Shown: positions 25,640-34,720, counted from the first letter of the stretch. The stretch is 62,532 nt of DNA from an uncultured Bacteroidales bacterium (GCA_944325495.1 CALVAD010000008.1:1-62532); one strand, 5' to 3'. A program made the numbers and translations. Notes: a model not told the origin generated them from the sequence alone.

Positions 25640-25716
25640 GGCTGCTGCCGCAGCTTGCCCCTCGTGAGGCGGGAATTTCGGGGACAGCCTCCCTCGGAGC
25701 AGCTGCGGCAGCAGCC
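25640..25716. repeat. Long intergenic palindrome 7 (CCCGAAWT-loop type)
   Basis: Arms of 31 and 30 bases (25640-25670, 25687-25716), perfect over the outer 16 bases, around a 16-base loop. On the minus strand the loop reads TGTCCCCGAAATTCCC, so this copy is inverted relative to palindromes 5, 6 and 12. It lies in a convergent gap. Confidence 0.8.
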
Positions 25717-25811
25717 ATTGGTCCGGGCAAAACCCAGGCATGACTGCCGCGGCTGGTCTGAGTCAGGCGGTCAGAAGCCGTCAGCATGGTCAAGCGCTTT
25801 CGCGTGGTCTG

Positions 25812-26285
25812 TCAGTTTTCCTCTATGTAGTCAGCGAGAAATTCGAGCGCGGCTTCGGCGAACTGTCTGATGTTGCCGATGCGGCCGAGATTGCAGTTGT
25901 AGAGCAGGGTCTTCGTTCCTGCAGGGCCGCTTGCGGCAATCCATACCGTGCCCTCGGGGTAGTGCCCGTCGCCGCCCTCCGCGAGACCGGTCGTGGCGAC
26001 CGAATAGTCGCTGCCGGTCGCCGCCCTGACGCCTTCGGCCATGGCTGCCGCGACTTCACGACTTACGACGCCGTGTTCCTCTATTGTCGCCGCCGGGACG
26101 CCGAGCAGCTTCCGTTTCACCGAGACGGCATAGGAAGTCACCGATCCGAGATAATATTCAGATGAGCCGGAGACTGTCGTTATCAGATGCGAAATCTCCC
26201 CTCCGGTACACGATTCCGCCACGCTGAGCGTTCCGCCGCCGTTGCGGAGCAGGGACGCTATCCTGTATTCCACCTTCTCCTTCAT
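25812..26285 (-). CDS. CinA C-terminal family protein (nicotinamide-nucleotide amidohydrolase, PncC-like)
   Basis: A 157-residue stand-alone CinA C-terminal domain, like E. coli PncC, which deamidates nicotinamide mononucleotide to nicotinate mononucleotide in NAD recycling. The catalytic SVAESCTGGEIS (Ser-x-x-Ser with Lys partner in VSVKRKLLG) is intact. The usual ATTGIAGPGG motif is altered to ATTGLAEGGDG, which may affect the substrate pocket. It overlaps the DHODH-like gene by 4 bases (ATGA type) and is the last gene of the HTH-DHODH-like-PncC operon. Confidence 0.87.
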   Translation of the reverse strand: MKEKVEYRIASLLRNGGGTLSVAESCTGGEISHLITTVSGSSEYYLGSVTSYAVSVKRKLLGVPAATIEEHGVVSREVAAAMAEGVRAATGSDYSVATTGLAEGGDGHYPEGTVWIAASGPAGTKTLLYNCNLGRIGNIRQFAEAALEFLADYIEEN

Positions 26286-27178
26286 TGTTCTGCCTGATTG
26301 TCCGGTCCGCCGGAGGCGGTGTCTGTCCGCTCCGCTGCCGGGGTCCCGGTCTCCGCCGGCTCTCCGCCGCTTTCCGGCTGCCGGGGTTCGTCCGCCTTCT
26401 GCAGCCGTTTGAGTATGCTGCGGACGATTCCCGGGCCTTCGCGCACGAGTCCGGTGCGCACCTCCACGAGGTCAGCCCCCGCGGCCAGCGCTTCGATCAC
26501 CTGTTCGGGCGTGTCGATATGGTTGTTCGCGATTACCGGAAGTCTGCCGCCGGAACGCTCGCGGATCAGTTTCAGCTGCTCCAGTTCGCGAGTCTCGATG
26601 CCGTCCACGTTGTTGAGCATGCAGTAGTCCACGAGCTCCTCCACCTGGCCGGCCGTGAGCTCCTTTGGAATCTTGAGCACGACGGGCCTGTAGACGGGTT
26701 CCGCAATCCTTGCCTCGAGCATGGAATCTATCGGGTCCGTCGACAGGTCGTCCGGAAGTTCGACCACGAAGAAGTCGCAGAAATCGTAGGCCAGGGTGAA
26801 GGCCGTGAGATAGTCTGCCCTTATGCAGGCGGCGAGAATATTATGCTTCGGGTCCTTGTAGAGGTTCTGCAGGGCCCTCCTTATGCCGTCGGCGTCCATG
26901 GGCCCCATTTCCACGAAGCTGAAGCCGAGGCTGCCGAGGTCGTTGTAAAGCTCGCCGTGTATGTCCAGTCCGGCTCCGAGTCCTATCGGATGGTTGAACT
27001 GTATTCCGAATACCTCCTTCTGCAGCCTGGTCGGCCGGCTGCCGTACAGCCAGCGGGTGACCGTGCGTCCGAGGGGGAGTCTGCCGATGAGCCTGAAGTA
27101 CCTCAGGCTGACCATCGACGCCCTGTCAAGCTCCATGCGGCGCGCGAAAGGCTTTATCAGAATATCGTAGACGCTCAT
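26282..27178 (-). CDS. Dihydroorotate dehydrogenase-fold protein, probably not a classical PyrD
   Basis: A 298-residue protein resembling class 2 dihydroorotate dehydrogenase: an N-terminal amphipathic stretch (LIKPFARRMELDRA), then FNHPIGLGAGLDIHGELYNDLGSLGFSFVEMG, corresponding to NPVGLAAGLDK and GFGFVEVG, and a barrel end of PVIANNHIDTPEQVIEALAAGADLVEVRTGLVREGPG. The active-site parts that should follow are missing: GTVTP became MGPMDA, the N-rich FMN/substrate strand became ILAACIRAD, and NVSSPNT became VVELPDD. The last 45 residues are a Pro/Glu/Gly-rich tail. It may be a divergent FMN oxidoreductase with another substrate. It follows an HTH gene by 19 bases and overlaps pncC by 4. Confidence 0.7.
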   Translation of the reverse strand: MSVYDILIKPFARRMELDRASMVSLRYFRLIGRLPLGRTVTRWLYGSRPTRLQKEVFGIQFNHPIGLGAGLDIHGELYNDLGSLGFSFVEMGPMDADGIRRALQNLYKDPKHNILAACIRADYLTAFTLAYDFCDFFVVELPDDLSTDPIDSMLEARIAEPVYRPVVLKIPKELTAGQVEELVDYCMLNNVDGIETRELEQLKLIRERSGGRLPVIANNHIDTPEQVIEALAAGADLVEVRTGLVREGPGIVRSILKRLQKADEPRQPESGGEPAETGTPAAERTDTASGGPDNQAEQ

Positions 27179-27197
27179 CAGGGAGCAAAGATAATCA

Positions 27198-27749
27198 TTA
27201 TTTCAATTCCTGATAGGTGTTGTCGTCGTAGAACACCACGACCTTCGTGATTCTGCGGGCCTCCGGCGAGGCGTACTGCTCCGTCCTGAGTTCCGGTAGG
27301 CCTTCTGCCTCCGTCCCCGAGCGCACTGACCTGCCGGATGCCGTTTTCGCGCGTCCGTCGTTCTCCGCAGCTTCCGCAAGGCTGCCATAGTCCGCCGCGC
27401 GAGAATGCGATATTCCGACCGGCATATCGGAGAAGAGATCATTTTCCTCTTCTCGCGGGCTTATCTCCCCGGCTGCGGCTGTTTCCCTGCCTGCGGACGC
27501 TGCCGAGGTGATGGCCACGAAGCTGTCGGGTGCGGGGGAGTTTCCGTACATGCGTCCTTTGCCCGTTATCAGCCAGCTAAGGTTGAGAGTGGGGTAATGC
27601 CGTGCTATGCTCGAGAAGAATTCGAACCCCGGCTTGTTGCGTCCCGAGAGGATATGGGAGATGCTCGCCCTTGCGACACCGATGGTGTCGGCGAACTGCG
27701 ACTGGCTGATGTTCTCGGCGAGCAGAAACTGCTTCAGGCGTGTGTTCAT
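27198..27749 (-). CDS. XRE-family helix-turn-helix regulator
   Basis: A 183-residue regulator. The N-terminal HTH (about residues 4-55) reads LKQFLLAENISQSQFADTIG, then VARASISHILSGRNKPGFEF, the phage-repressor-like pattern. A long low-complexity Ala/Glu/Ser linker follows (about 75-165), ending with ITKVVVFYDDNTYQELK, a tail that recurs in Bacteroidales relatives. ATG 27749 is preferred; an upstream extension would cross the promoter. A palindrome TTTACACATGTAAA abuts the -33 region, suggesting autoregulation, and several TTTTACA half-sites fill the adjoining 496-base gap. It leads the operon with the DHODH-like protein and PncC. Confidence 0.85.
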   Translation of the reverse strand: MNTRLKQFLLAENISQSQFADTIGVARASISHILSGRNKPGFEFFSSIARHYPTLNLSWLITGKGRMYGNSPAPDSFVAITSAASAGRETAAAGEISPREEENDLFSDMPVGISHSRAADYGSLAEAAENDGRAKTASGRSVRSGTEAEGLPELRTEQYASPEARRITKVVVFYDDNTYQELK

Positions 27750-27768
27750 ATTGTGAATGGCTGTGTCA

Positions 27769-27815
27769 CAAATGTAATCACAATTCTTGAGGTGAGCAAG
27801 TTTTACACATGTAAA
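27769..27815 (-). promoter_or_regulatory. Promoter and palindromic operator of the XRE-regulator operon
   Basis: On the minus strand the -7 box TACATTTG (27769-27776) is preceded about 19-20 bases upstream by CTTGC as a -33 element. TTTACACATGTAAA (27802-27815; arms TTTACA/TGTAAA) lies directly upstream of the -33. The leader to ATG 27749 is about 15 bases. Binding by the XRE protein is inference. Confidence 0.55.
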
Positions 27816-28223
27816 CAACGGGAGAAATGTTGAAACATTGTTCATAACAAATGCTACGAAAGATTTTGTATAACATAAGATAAATATCTGATTAAAATAA
27901 CTTTATAAGTCGAATCGTGCGTTGTGGAACTGTACATTCACGAAATTTTACAAATTACAGCGGGAAAACCATGAAAAATACCGTTTGATAAAATGTGTAA
28001 ACCTCTGATTTTTCGAACATAACACGATAACAAAAGCATTGATAAGCCAGTCTTATTTTACAAAAATACAAAAGAAAGCTCAGGTCATCGCATTCGGGCA
28101 AATTTTACAATTTCGCACACTACAATTTACTATTTCAAACAACTATTCAGAAATGTAAACAATGCCCGGAAAGAAATCTGACTACAAAACCGCTCGCAAT
28201 TTGTTATAGTCTTAAACTTCAAT

Positions 28224-28231
28224 TATTTTTG
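28224..28231 (+). promoter_or_regulatory. Promoter -7 box for queA
   Basis: TATTTTTG, a TAnnTTTG match, ends 14 bases before ATG 28246 and predicts a leader of about 9 bases. Confidence 0.55.
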
Positions 28232-28245
28232 CAAACTTTTGAGAG

Positions 28246-29460
28246 ATGGACATGATACCTGTCATCAGAATCGAGGATTATTCATACGAGCTGCCGGAAG
28301 AGAGAATCGCCAAATATCCGCTTGCGGAGAGGGATTCCTCCAAGCTGCTGATATACAGGGACGGAGCCATACGCGACAGCGTGTTCCGCGATATCCCCGG
28401 CGAACTGCCTGCCGGTTCGGTCATGGTGTTCAACGACACCAAGGTCGTCCCCGCGCGTCTCTTCTTCAAGCGTCCGACGGGGGCGCATATCGAAATATTC
28501 TGTCTCGAACCGGACACTCCGTCCGAATATGACCGCAATTTCGCGTCTGTGGGCTGCTGCCGCTGGAAATGCGTCATCGGCAACGCAAAGCGCTGGAAGG
28601 ACGATGTCCTGGATTTCGACGCCGGAGGCACCGAAGCTGCGGGCCTGGAGCTTCAGGCTTCTCTCGTCGCCCGCGACGGCCGGACCGGAGTCGTGGAGTT
28701 CCGCTGGAAAGGAGAACTCCCGTTCTCTTCCGTGCTGGAGCTCTGCGGACAGGTGCCCATACCTCCCTATCTGAACCGCGGCACCGAAGCCATAGACCTG
28801 GAGCGCTACCAGACGCTCTACGCCAGGTTCAGAGGCTCCGTGGCCGCGCCGACGGCCGGTCTGCATTTCACTCAGCGCGTTCTCGACGAGATAAAGGCCT
28901 GTGGCGTCGATATTGAGAATGTCTGCCTTCATGTGGGCGCGGGCACCTTCCTGCCTGTGAAGACCTCGCTGATTTCGGAGCACCCCATGCACCGCGAACC
29001 TTTCTCGGTGAGCCTGGAATTGCTTAAGCTGCTGCGCGACACCAGCCGGCCGGTCGTCGCAGTGGGCACCACCTCGGTGCGCACTCTCGAATCCCTCTAT
29101 TATGAAGGTGTGTCCCTGCTCCGGACCGGCAGGCCCGCCGAAATCGCCCAGTGGGCGCCGTACACCGAAGAATACCCCTACAGCCGCGCGGAGGCGCTGG
29201 ATGCCATAGTGCGCCACCTCGAGGATCATGGGCTCGACCGTCTGGTCACGGGAACGCGCATAATCATCGTGCCGGGTTTCCGCTTCCGCGTCACCGACAT
29301 GATGGTCACCAATTTCCATCAGCCCCAGAGCACGCTGCTGCTGCTGATTTCCGCCTTCGTCGGCGGAGACTGGAGGAGCATATACCGCCATGCTCTGGAC
29401 GGCGGCTACCGTTTCCTGAGCTATGGCGACAGCTCGCTGCTGTACCGCCGCGACAAGTAA
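28246..29460 (+). CDS. queA: S-adenosylmethionine:tRNA ribosyltransferase-isomerase (QueA)
   Basis: A 404-residue cytoplasmic enzyme that moves the ribosyl part of S-adenosylmethionine onto preQ1 in the wobble base of tRNA, forming epoxyqueuosine. The N-terminus IEDYSYELPEERIAKYPLAERDSSKLL, the VFNDTKVVPARLFF stretch, VAAPTAGLHFT and LHVGAGTFLPVK are diagnostic. The protein is about 50 residues longer than E. coli QueA, with extra sequence near residues 95-140, common in Bacteroidetes. A second ATG lies at 28252. The acyltransferase gene starts 10 bases after its stop. Confidence 0.95.
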   Translation: MDMIPVIRIEDYSYELPEERIAKYPLAERDSSKLLIYRDGAIRDSVFRDIPGELPAGSVMVFNDTKVVPARLFFKRPTGAHIEIFCLEPDTPSEYDRNFASVGCCRWKCVIGNAKRWKDDVLDFDAGGTEAAGLELQASLVARDGRTGVVEFRWKGELPFSSVLELCGQVPIPPYLNRGTEAIDLERYQTLYARFRGSVAAPTAGLHFTQRVLDEIKACGVDIENVCLHVGAGTFLPVKTSLISEHPMHREPFSVSLELLKLLRDTSRPVVAVGTTSVRTLESLYYEGVSLLRTGRPAEIAQWAPYTEEYPYSRAEALDAIVRHLEDHGLDRLVTGTRIIIVPGFRFRVTDMMVTNFHQPQSTLLLLISAFVGGDWRSIYRHALDGGYRFLSYGDSSLLYRRDK

Positions 29461-29470
29461 TACCCCAAGC

Positions 29471-30622
29471 ATGAACGATATGGACAATGAATATCAGGAT
29501 ATAGCTCCGTATAGCGACGAAGAGGTGGCCAGGGTGCTCTCGCGTCTTGCCAGAAACCCTTTCCTGCCCGTAGTCTCCAAGTTCTTCTTCCCCGACGAAC
29601 CGTTCGACACCCTCAGGAAGCTGCTCAAGGACATCCGCACCATAGACCAGTTCCAGGAAGTGGTCATGTACAAGGTCGTCGCGGCTGTAATCGAACGCAG
29701 CACCTCGGGTTTCAGCTGCGACGGTCTGGAGAACATACGGCGCGACGGCGGCTTCCTGGCCGTGTCCAACCACCGCGACATAATACTCGACCCGGCTCTC
29801 GTGCAGTGGACGCTGTATGCCAACAAGCTGCCCTTCACGGAAATATGCGTGGGAAGCAATCTTCTGGAGGGCAACCGCATGGTCTCCGACCTCCTGCGCT
29901 CCAACCGCATGATCAAGGTCATCAGGGGCATTTCGGCCCGCGAGCTCTATCTTTCGTCGCAGCTCCTTTCGAGGTATATCCGCGACACGGTGACTTCCGG
30001 CAGGAGCGCGGTGTGGATAGCGCAGAAGGAAGGCCGCACCAAGGACGGCCGGGATATGACCGAGCAGGGGCTGCTCAAGATGTTCGACATGAGCGGCTCG
30101 GGCGATTTCCTCGAGGATTTCGACGCTCTGCACATCACCCCGATGAGCATCTCATACGAATATGAGCCCTGCGACATACGCAAGGCCCGCGAGCTGCTGA
30201 TCTCGCGCAGCAGGAAATATGTGAAGAAGAGGATGGAGGACACCCACAGCATTATGTCCGGAATCAAGCAGTGGAAGGGCGGAGTGCATCTGAACATAGA
30301 CAAGCCGCTGACGCGCGGCGAAATCGAGCTGGCCTCGGCATGCAGCCGCAATGACCGCTACCAGACCATCCGCCGCACCCTCGACCTGCGCATCATACGC
30401 GGCTACAAGCTCTGGAAGACCAACTACATGGGCTACGACCTCATGAACGGCAGCGGCAAGTACCGCGGAATCTACAGCGAAGCCGAGCTGGAGGCGTTCA
30501 AGGACTACACCGAACGCAAGCTCGACAAGGTGGAACGCAGCCTCGACCGCGATGAGCTCAGGAAGATATTCTGGCAGATATACGGCAATCCCGTGGCCGC
30601 ACGGGAGGAGGATCTTGAATAA
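29471..30622 (+). CDS. Glycerolipid acyltransferase (PlsB/PlsC-like)
   Basis: A 383-residue acyltransferase with the glycerophosphate acyltransferase block: motif I SNHRDIILDP (His-x4-Asp), FTEICVGSNLLEGNRMVSDLL, and motif III WIAQKEGRTKDG in place of FPEGTRS. It has no obvious transmembrane helix, and the C-terminal 100 residues are charged and helical. Longer than PlsC and shorter than PlsB, it may act on lysophosphatidic acid or on another lipid such as an aminoacyl or glycolipid precursor. It follows queA by 10 bases and precedes the small lipoprotein by 25. Confidence 0.82.
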   Translation: MNDMDNEYQDIAPYSDEEVARVLSRLARNPFLPVVSKFFFPDEPFDTLRKLLKDIRTIDQFQEVVMYKVVAAVIERSTSGFSCDGLENIRRDGGFLAVSNHRDIILDPALVQWTLYANKLPFTEICVGSNLLEGNRMVSDLLRSNRMIKVIRGISARELYLSSQLLSRYIRDTVTSGRSAVWIAQKEGRTKDGRDMTEQGLLKMFDMSGSGDFLEDFDALHITPMSISYEYEPCDIRKARELLISRSRKYVKKRMEDTHSIMSGIKQWKGGVHLNIDKPLTRGEIELASACSRNDRYQTIRRTLDLRIIRGYKLWKTNYMGYDLMNGSGKYRGIYSEAELEAFKDYTERKLDKVERSLDRDELRKIFWQIYGNPVAAREEDLE

Positions 30623-30647
30623 GTTTATCGATAAATATGCATCTGCA

Positions 30648-31142
30648 ATGAAAAAATTGTTCTATCTACTGGCAGGACTGGCGGTTCTGACCATTGCCAC
30701 CGGCTGCAACGGCAGGCTCGACGACGAAGACTACTATGTCGAGAATCCCAACTGGTATGTCGAGTATGACGGAAGGACGGTGTATCCTGACCACAGCTAT
30801 GTCGATTATGTGGGGGTCACCGTCACTGCCGGGCATGAAAGCTATCTTGTCGGCTGGGTGACCGTCGCCGAACTGGAGGAAATGGGAATTTCGGGCGCTG
30901 TCGGCTACTGGACCGACATCTACGCCGAGTGGCTCGACGCCCTTAACGACAATCCCTATGGAGAAGTGTATGACTGGGATTATTATTCCTATACCGGCAG
31001 CAACATTGTGGAATTCTCTGATGATTTCAAGACTGACCAGCCGTGCGTCGCCTTCATTTTCAGCGTCTATAGCTGGGGCACCCCTACAGGCTCGTATGCC
31101 GTTTCCGAGCCGTTCTATCCGGGCCAGCGCGTAGACTGGTAG
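30648..31142 (+). CDS. Small lipoprotein: stand-alone NW-domain of the BACON lipoprotein family
   Basis: A 164-residue lipoprotein with signal MKKLFYLLAGLAVLTIATGC (lipobox Cys20). The whole mature part is one domain beginning ENPNWYVEYDGR and ending TGSYAVSEPFYPGQRV. The same domain, about 125 residues, occurs inside the much larger lipoproteins at 31588 (ENPNWKVSYGGK to GKYALSEPFHPEE) and 37059 (NDNWTVSYGGR to GLYKVSEPFEPEE). I do not know a name or function for it. ATG 30648 gives a proper signal peptide; upstream in-frame sequence lies inside the acyltransferase gene. A terminator follows at 31193-31222. Confidence 0.8.
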   Translation: MKKLFYLLAGLAVLTIATGCNGRLDDEDYYVENPNWYVEYDGRTVYPDHSYVDYVGVTVTAGHESYLVGWVTVAELEEMGISGAVGYWTDIYAEWLDALNDNPYGEVYDWDYYSYTGSNIVEFSDDFKTDQPCVAFIFSVYSWGTPTGSYAVSEPFYPGQRVDW

Positions 31143-31192
31143 CGCTTCCGTCCTGAGACGGGAAGCAGCACGGATGACAAGCGGCATTCTAC

Positions 31193-31230
31193 ATCGGGTC
31201 GGCCCTTCCTGGCCGGCCCGATTTCGTTTA
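31193..31230 (+). terminator. Intrinsic terminator after the queA operon
   Basis: A 12-base stem ATCGGGTCGGCC / GGCCGGCCCGAT (one wobble, 6-base loop, 31193-31222) followed by TTTCGTTT. A second small hairpin, GCTTCCGTC/GACGGGAAGC, precedes it at 31144-31166. Confidence 0.75.
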
Positions 31231-31587
31231 TAAATGAAAGGAGATTCTCCGGTTTCTTTATAATCTGTTTGTCTGCTATAAATATTACAATCAATCCGCA
31301 ATTTAATAAAATTTTTAATTTTGAATTTGCGCCGTGGAAGGATGACTGTCCGGTGCGGCTTTTTCGATGCCGTTCTTTCGTAATGGACTGAAATTAAGCG
31401 ATAAAAGCTTCCCGAGAATATTCGATGAGGCCTTCGTTCCGGGGTTCGTGGAAGGCTGAAGGGAGTTTTGTTGATAGTTTTCTTAAAGAATTTTGCCTGA
31501 AAAGGCAGATTGTTTAATAAAATTCTTTACATTTAAGGTCGGCAAAATTTTTATACCTCTATATTATATCAACAAAATTTAAAGTCT
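31223..31587. other. AT-rich leader region of the first BACON lipoprotein
   Basis: No gene is visible. The last 75 bases share GTTTAATAAA, TTCTTTA, the -7-like TACATTTA at 31527-31534 and ATCAACAAAATTT with the region upstream of the paralogue at 37059, so promoter and leader were duplicated along with the gene. Confidence 0.5.
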
Positions 31588-34437
31588 ATGAGAAATCAAG
31601 TACTTTATTCCATTATCGGTGTGGCTGCGCTGTTCCTCGTGAACGCCTGCCAGAAGGAGGTAGTCAACCCCCCCACACTTAAGATCCCGACGACAGAATT
31701 CACGGCCGATGCCGCTGGCGGAGTCGTGACCGTGAGCTACACCCTGACCAACGGAGTGGAAGGTTCCAAGCCCAGCGTCGATCCCGTCGCGGAATACAAA
31801 TGGGTCGAGGACATCGCCGTCGAGACCAAGGCCATCAAGGTGACCGTGGCCAAGAACGAGACCACCGAGCCCAGAACTGCCGACTTCACGGTCAGCTATC
31901 CCGGAGCCGACAATGTCGAGTTCACGATCAACCAGGCCGCGGCAGGCGCTTCGTCAGAGTATGACTATGAGTATACGGTCGCTGCATTTATGGGCATGCT
32001 GTACGAAGAAGCCGAGACCTATGATAACTATCAGATATACATGAGCAGCCTGCCTCTTACTGCCGAGGGCGGATTTGATCTGACCGCTGTCAATTACACT
32101 TTCGACCTATATGCGAATGCCGGAACCAAGGGAGCCTTCCCCGCAGGCGAATATGTCCTTGGGGAAGGAAGCACCCCCAATACGATAGGAAAGGAGTGGT
32201 CGAGCTACACAACCGACGGTTATGAAACCTCCATCACCTTCACCGAAGGCACGATGGCAGTGTCGATAGATGGCGAGAATTATGTTTTCGACGTAATCCT
32301 GAAAGATGACAATGGTGAGACTCATCATCTTACTTACACCGGGCCGGCATTTGAGGTCGGCGGAGATGAACCTTCCGATGAGGTGAACTATGATTTGTCA
32401 TATTCACATTATTCGTTCACACCGTTCATGGATGCGGACAATTATTTCATAGAACTTTCCGACAAGCCTTTCGATGAAGACGGAATTAGAACTGACGGAG
32501 CGACCGTGGTTAAGTTCGATTTCTATGCAGCTTCAGGCAGTGACGGCGTGTTCCCTGCAGGTACATACGAGTATACCGATGGCTGGGGCGCCAATCCCGG
32601 CACATTTGGAGCCTCGTCCTATATCTATACCGCCGACAGCGAGATGATACATTTTGATGAAGGTTCGGCAGAGGTGTCCAAAGATGGTGATGACTATGTC
32701 ATCGAAGCCGTGCTGGTAGGGGAAGACGGACTTACATATAATGTGCATTTTACAGGGTATATAGGTCCCGAGGCTGTCGAGACTGAAGGTGATTTTGAGA
32801 TAACGGTCAGCAACATTACCGCGGAATCGTTCACCTACAGCATAGTGCCTGCCGACAAGGATATGACATATTTCGCATTCTTCTCCTCCAGAGAGATGCT
32901 TGAGCAGATGCAGGTGATTGTAGGCGATGTTCTTGACGAGGATGCTCTCTATAATATGGATAAGACTTATTTTTATCCAGACCTCTTCGACCTGTGTACC
33001 TATACCGGCGATTTGAAGGATGCGGAAGGCCCGGCGACTTCAAACACTGAGATGATAGTGTACTGCTATGGGGTAAATCCCGATACTCAGGAGAAGCTTA
33101 CGGATGTGTATTACGAAGAGTTCACCACTCTCGGGCTGCCGGCGGTGATCACCCTTGACGAGGATAGAATTGAGGCCGGAGCTGACGGCTACAATGGAGG
33201 GGTTTATTATATGACTGGCGGGGATTTCGGCGACGGCGCCATTTCTGCCATAGTTCAATATGACGCTGCTGGCTGGCTTTCTGCTACCGTAGACGAGGTT
33301 GAGAAATATATTTCAGTAACTGTCACTCCCAATACGACTCCGTTTGAGCGGACGGCGACTATCACAGTGACTCATCCCAGCGTCGAAGAGTCTGCAGTCA
33401 TCACTGTTGTTCAGGATGCGGGAGAGTTGATTCTTACTGAGAATCCCAACTGGAAGGTATCCTATGGCGGAAAGGTTGTCAATGGTGGTGAAGTCATAGA
33501 TCTTGCTGAAGTGACGGCCTCCGGCTCCGAGACATATGCATCCCCGCTTTTTGTCTCAAAGGCTGATTATGACTCCAAAGGACTTGAAGAGGTCATAAAG
33601 GAGGATTATCTCTATTGGAAGTCTATGATTGATTATTATGCCGGATATTATTCATGGTCTGATTTCATCTCCAATGAATCCGGCCGATGGCTGGTGGAAT
33701 ATCTGGAAGATCCGTCCATTGAGTATTATGCTCTTATCTATGGCCTTGAATCCGATGGCACTCTGACTGGAAAGTATGCTCTTTCCGAACCGTTCCATCC
33801 TGAGGAGATAGAAGTCGACGAGGGGTATGGCAAGTGGATAGGAACCTGGAGAATCGAAGATGCTTCCGGCGTAGGTTATGACGTGACTATTTCAGAGGGT
33901 ATTGCCGGTATGACCTATCAGATGGCAGGATGGCAGGAAGAGGACATCATGAGCTTGTATGGCGAAACATATTCGGTGCCTCTCGAGTATGATGCCGAAA
34001 GCGGAAATCTTGTGTTTAAGGCCGGAGAAGTTGGTACCCTTTATGGTTATTACCCGGTATATTTCCTTGGAAGCATGATTGAAAGTGGTTTAGTGTCTGG
34101 AAATTATGACATTGCTTCAGCTGCTTTCGGTGTGGACGAGAATACAGCGACGGTTAATGCCGCCGATGTTCCTCTGTCAGACGGTTCTGTTTTCCGTCCT
34201 GAAACGATGCAGATATTCCTCTTCGACGGTTCGGGATGGTATTCCTGCAGTGACATTGAAAATCTGCCTGCGTTCCCTATGACCATGACCAAGGTAAGTT
34301 CTTCAACCGCCAGTGCATCGCCAGCATCCGTTCCGACATTCAGGAGTTCTTATTCGGATGGAGATCAGATCAAGAGGGCGCGTAAACTCGAGCCTCTCCA
34401 GCTTGGCGGGTTTCAGAAAGGCCAGGTAAGGAAGTAA
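31588..34437 (+). CDS. Large multi-domain BACON lipoprotein (paralogue 1)
   Basis: A 949-residue surface or periplasmic lipoprotein (lipobox FLVNAC, Cys21). Domains in order: BACON about 30-118; two repeats of a 130-residue beta domain (about 124-258 and 265-392, each ending in a THHLTYTG/TYNVHFTG strand); an Fn3-like domain about 401-512; a second BACON about 518-612; the NW domain 617-743 (ENPNWKVSYGG to SEPFHPEE); a lipocalin-like domain 745-900 (YGKWIGTW start, MTMTKV end); then a linker and a basic tail GQVRK. BACON domains are linked to carbohydrate or mucin binding in gut Bacteroidetes, but no catalytic domain is present. Codons are AT-richer than the neighbours', especially after about 32000. 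Confidence 0.85.
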   Translation: MRNQVLYSIIGVAALFLVNACQKEVVNPPTLKIPTTEFTADAAGGVVTVSYTLTNGVEGSKPSVDPVAEYKWVEDIAVETKAIKVTVAKNETTEPRTADFTVSYPGADNVEFTINQAAAGASSEYDYEYTVAAFMGMLYEEAETYDNYQIYMSSLPLTAEGGFDLTAVNYTFDLYANAGTKGAFPAGEYVLGEGSTPNTIGKEWSSYTTDGYETSITFTEGTMAVSIDGENYVFDVILKDDNGETHHLTYTGPAFEVGGDEPSDEVNYDLSYSHYSFTPFMDADNYFIELSDKPFDEDGIRTDGATVVKFDFYAASGSDGVFPAGTYEYTDGWGANPGTFGASSYIYTADSEMIHFDEGSAEVSKDGDDYVIEAVLVGEDGLTYNVHFTGYIGPEAVETEGDFEITVSNITAESFTYSIVPADKDMTYFAFFSSREMLEQMQVIVGDVLDEDALYNMDKTYFYPDLFDLCTYTGDLKDAEGPATSNTEMIVYCYGVNPDTQEKLTDVYYEEFTTLGLPAVITLDEDRIEAGADGYNGGVYYMTGGDFGDGAISAIVQYDAAGWLSATVDEVEKYISVTVTPNTTPFERTATITVTHPSVEESAVITVVQDAGELILTENPNWKVSYGGKVVNGGEVIDLAEVTASGSETYASPLFVSKADYDSKGLEEVIKEDYLYWKSMIDYYAGYYSWSDFISNESGRWLVEYLEDPSIEYYALIYGLESDGTLTGKYALSEPFHPEEIEVDEGYGKWIGTWRIEDASGVGYDVTISEGIAGMTYQMAGWQEEDIMSLYGETYSVPLEYDAESGNLVFKAGEVGTLYGYYPVYFLGSMIESGLVSGNYDIASAAFGVDENTATVNAADVPLSDGSVFRPETMQIFLFDGSGWYSCSDIENLPAFPMTMTKVSSSTASASPASVPTFRSSYSDGDQIKRARKLEPLQLGGFQKGQVRK

Positions 34438-34456
34438 TCGACTTCCATGCAAGATT

Positions 34457-34490
34457 CAGGTCGGGCGTCAGCCCGACCTGTTTTGTGTTT
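34457..34490 (+). terminator. Intrinsic terminator after BACON lipoprotein 1
   Basis: A perfect 10-base stem CAGGTCGGGC / GCCCGACCTG with loop GTCA (34457-34480) followed by TTTTGTGTTT. Confidence 0.85.
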
Positions 34491-34720
34491 ATGGCTCAGG
34501 GCGTGAGGTGCTGTCAGATGTCATTGACTGGTGTGTGTCGGCAAGTACACTGTTTGATATAGGGTTGAAAAATGGCAGTACGGGGCCGATTTCAATAAGT
34601 GTTTCAGCAGGTTCTTTTAAGGCATATTCGCTGATTTTCGATGCATATTGATAGGATTGAAGCCTGCGCTTGTCGCCGCGGGCCGTGAGCCTGCCAAGGC
34701 TGAATTGAACCCCGCCCCGG

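Larger units (their letters stand above)
27750..28245. other. AT-rich divergent gap with repeated TTTTACA half-sites
   Basis: No gene fits in these 496 bases, which are far more AT-rich than the rest of the window. TTTTACA or its complement TGTAAA recurs at 27801-27816 (both arms), 27946-27952, 27996-28001, 28056-28062, 28103-28109 and 28154-28159. The gap holds the promoters of the XRE operon and of queA. Confidence 0.5.

Noticed and set aside
27750-27845. Upstream in-frame extension of the XRE regulator
   Set aside because: It would place the promoter and operator inside the coding region; the HTH begins normally at ATG 27749.
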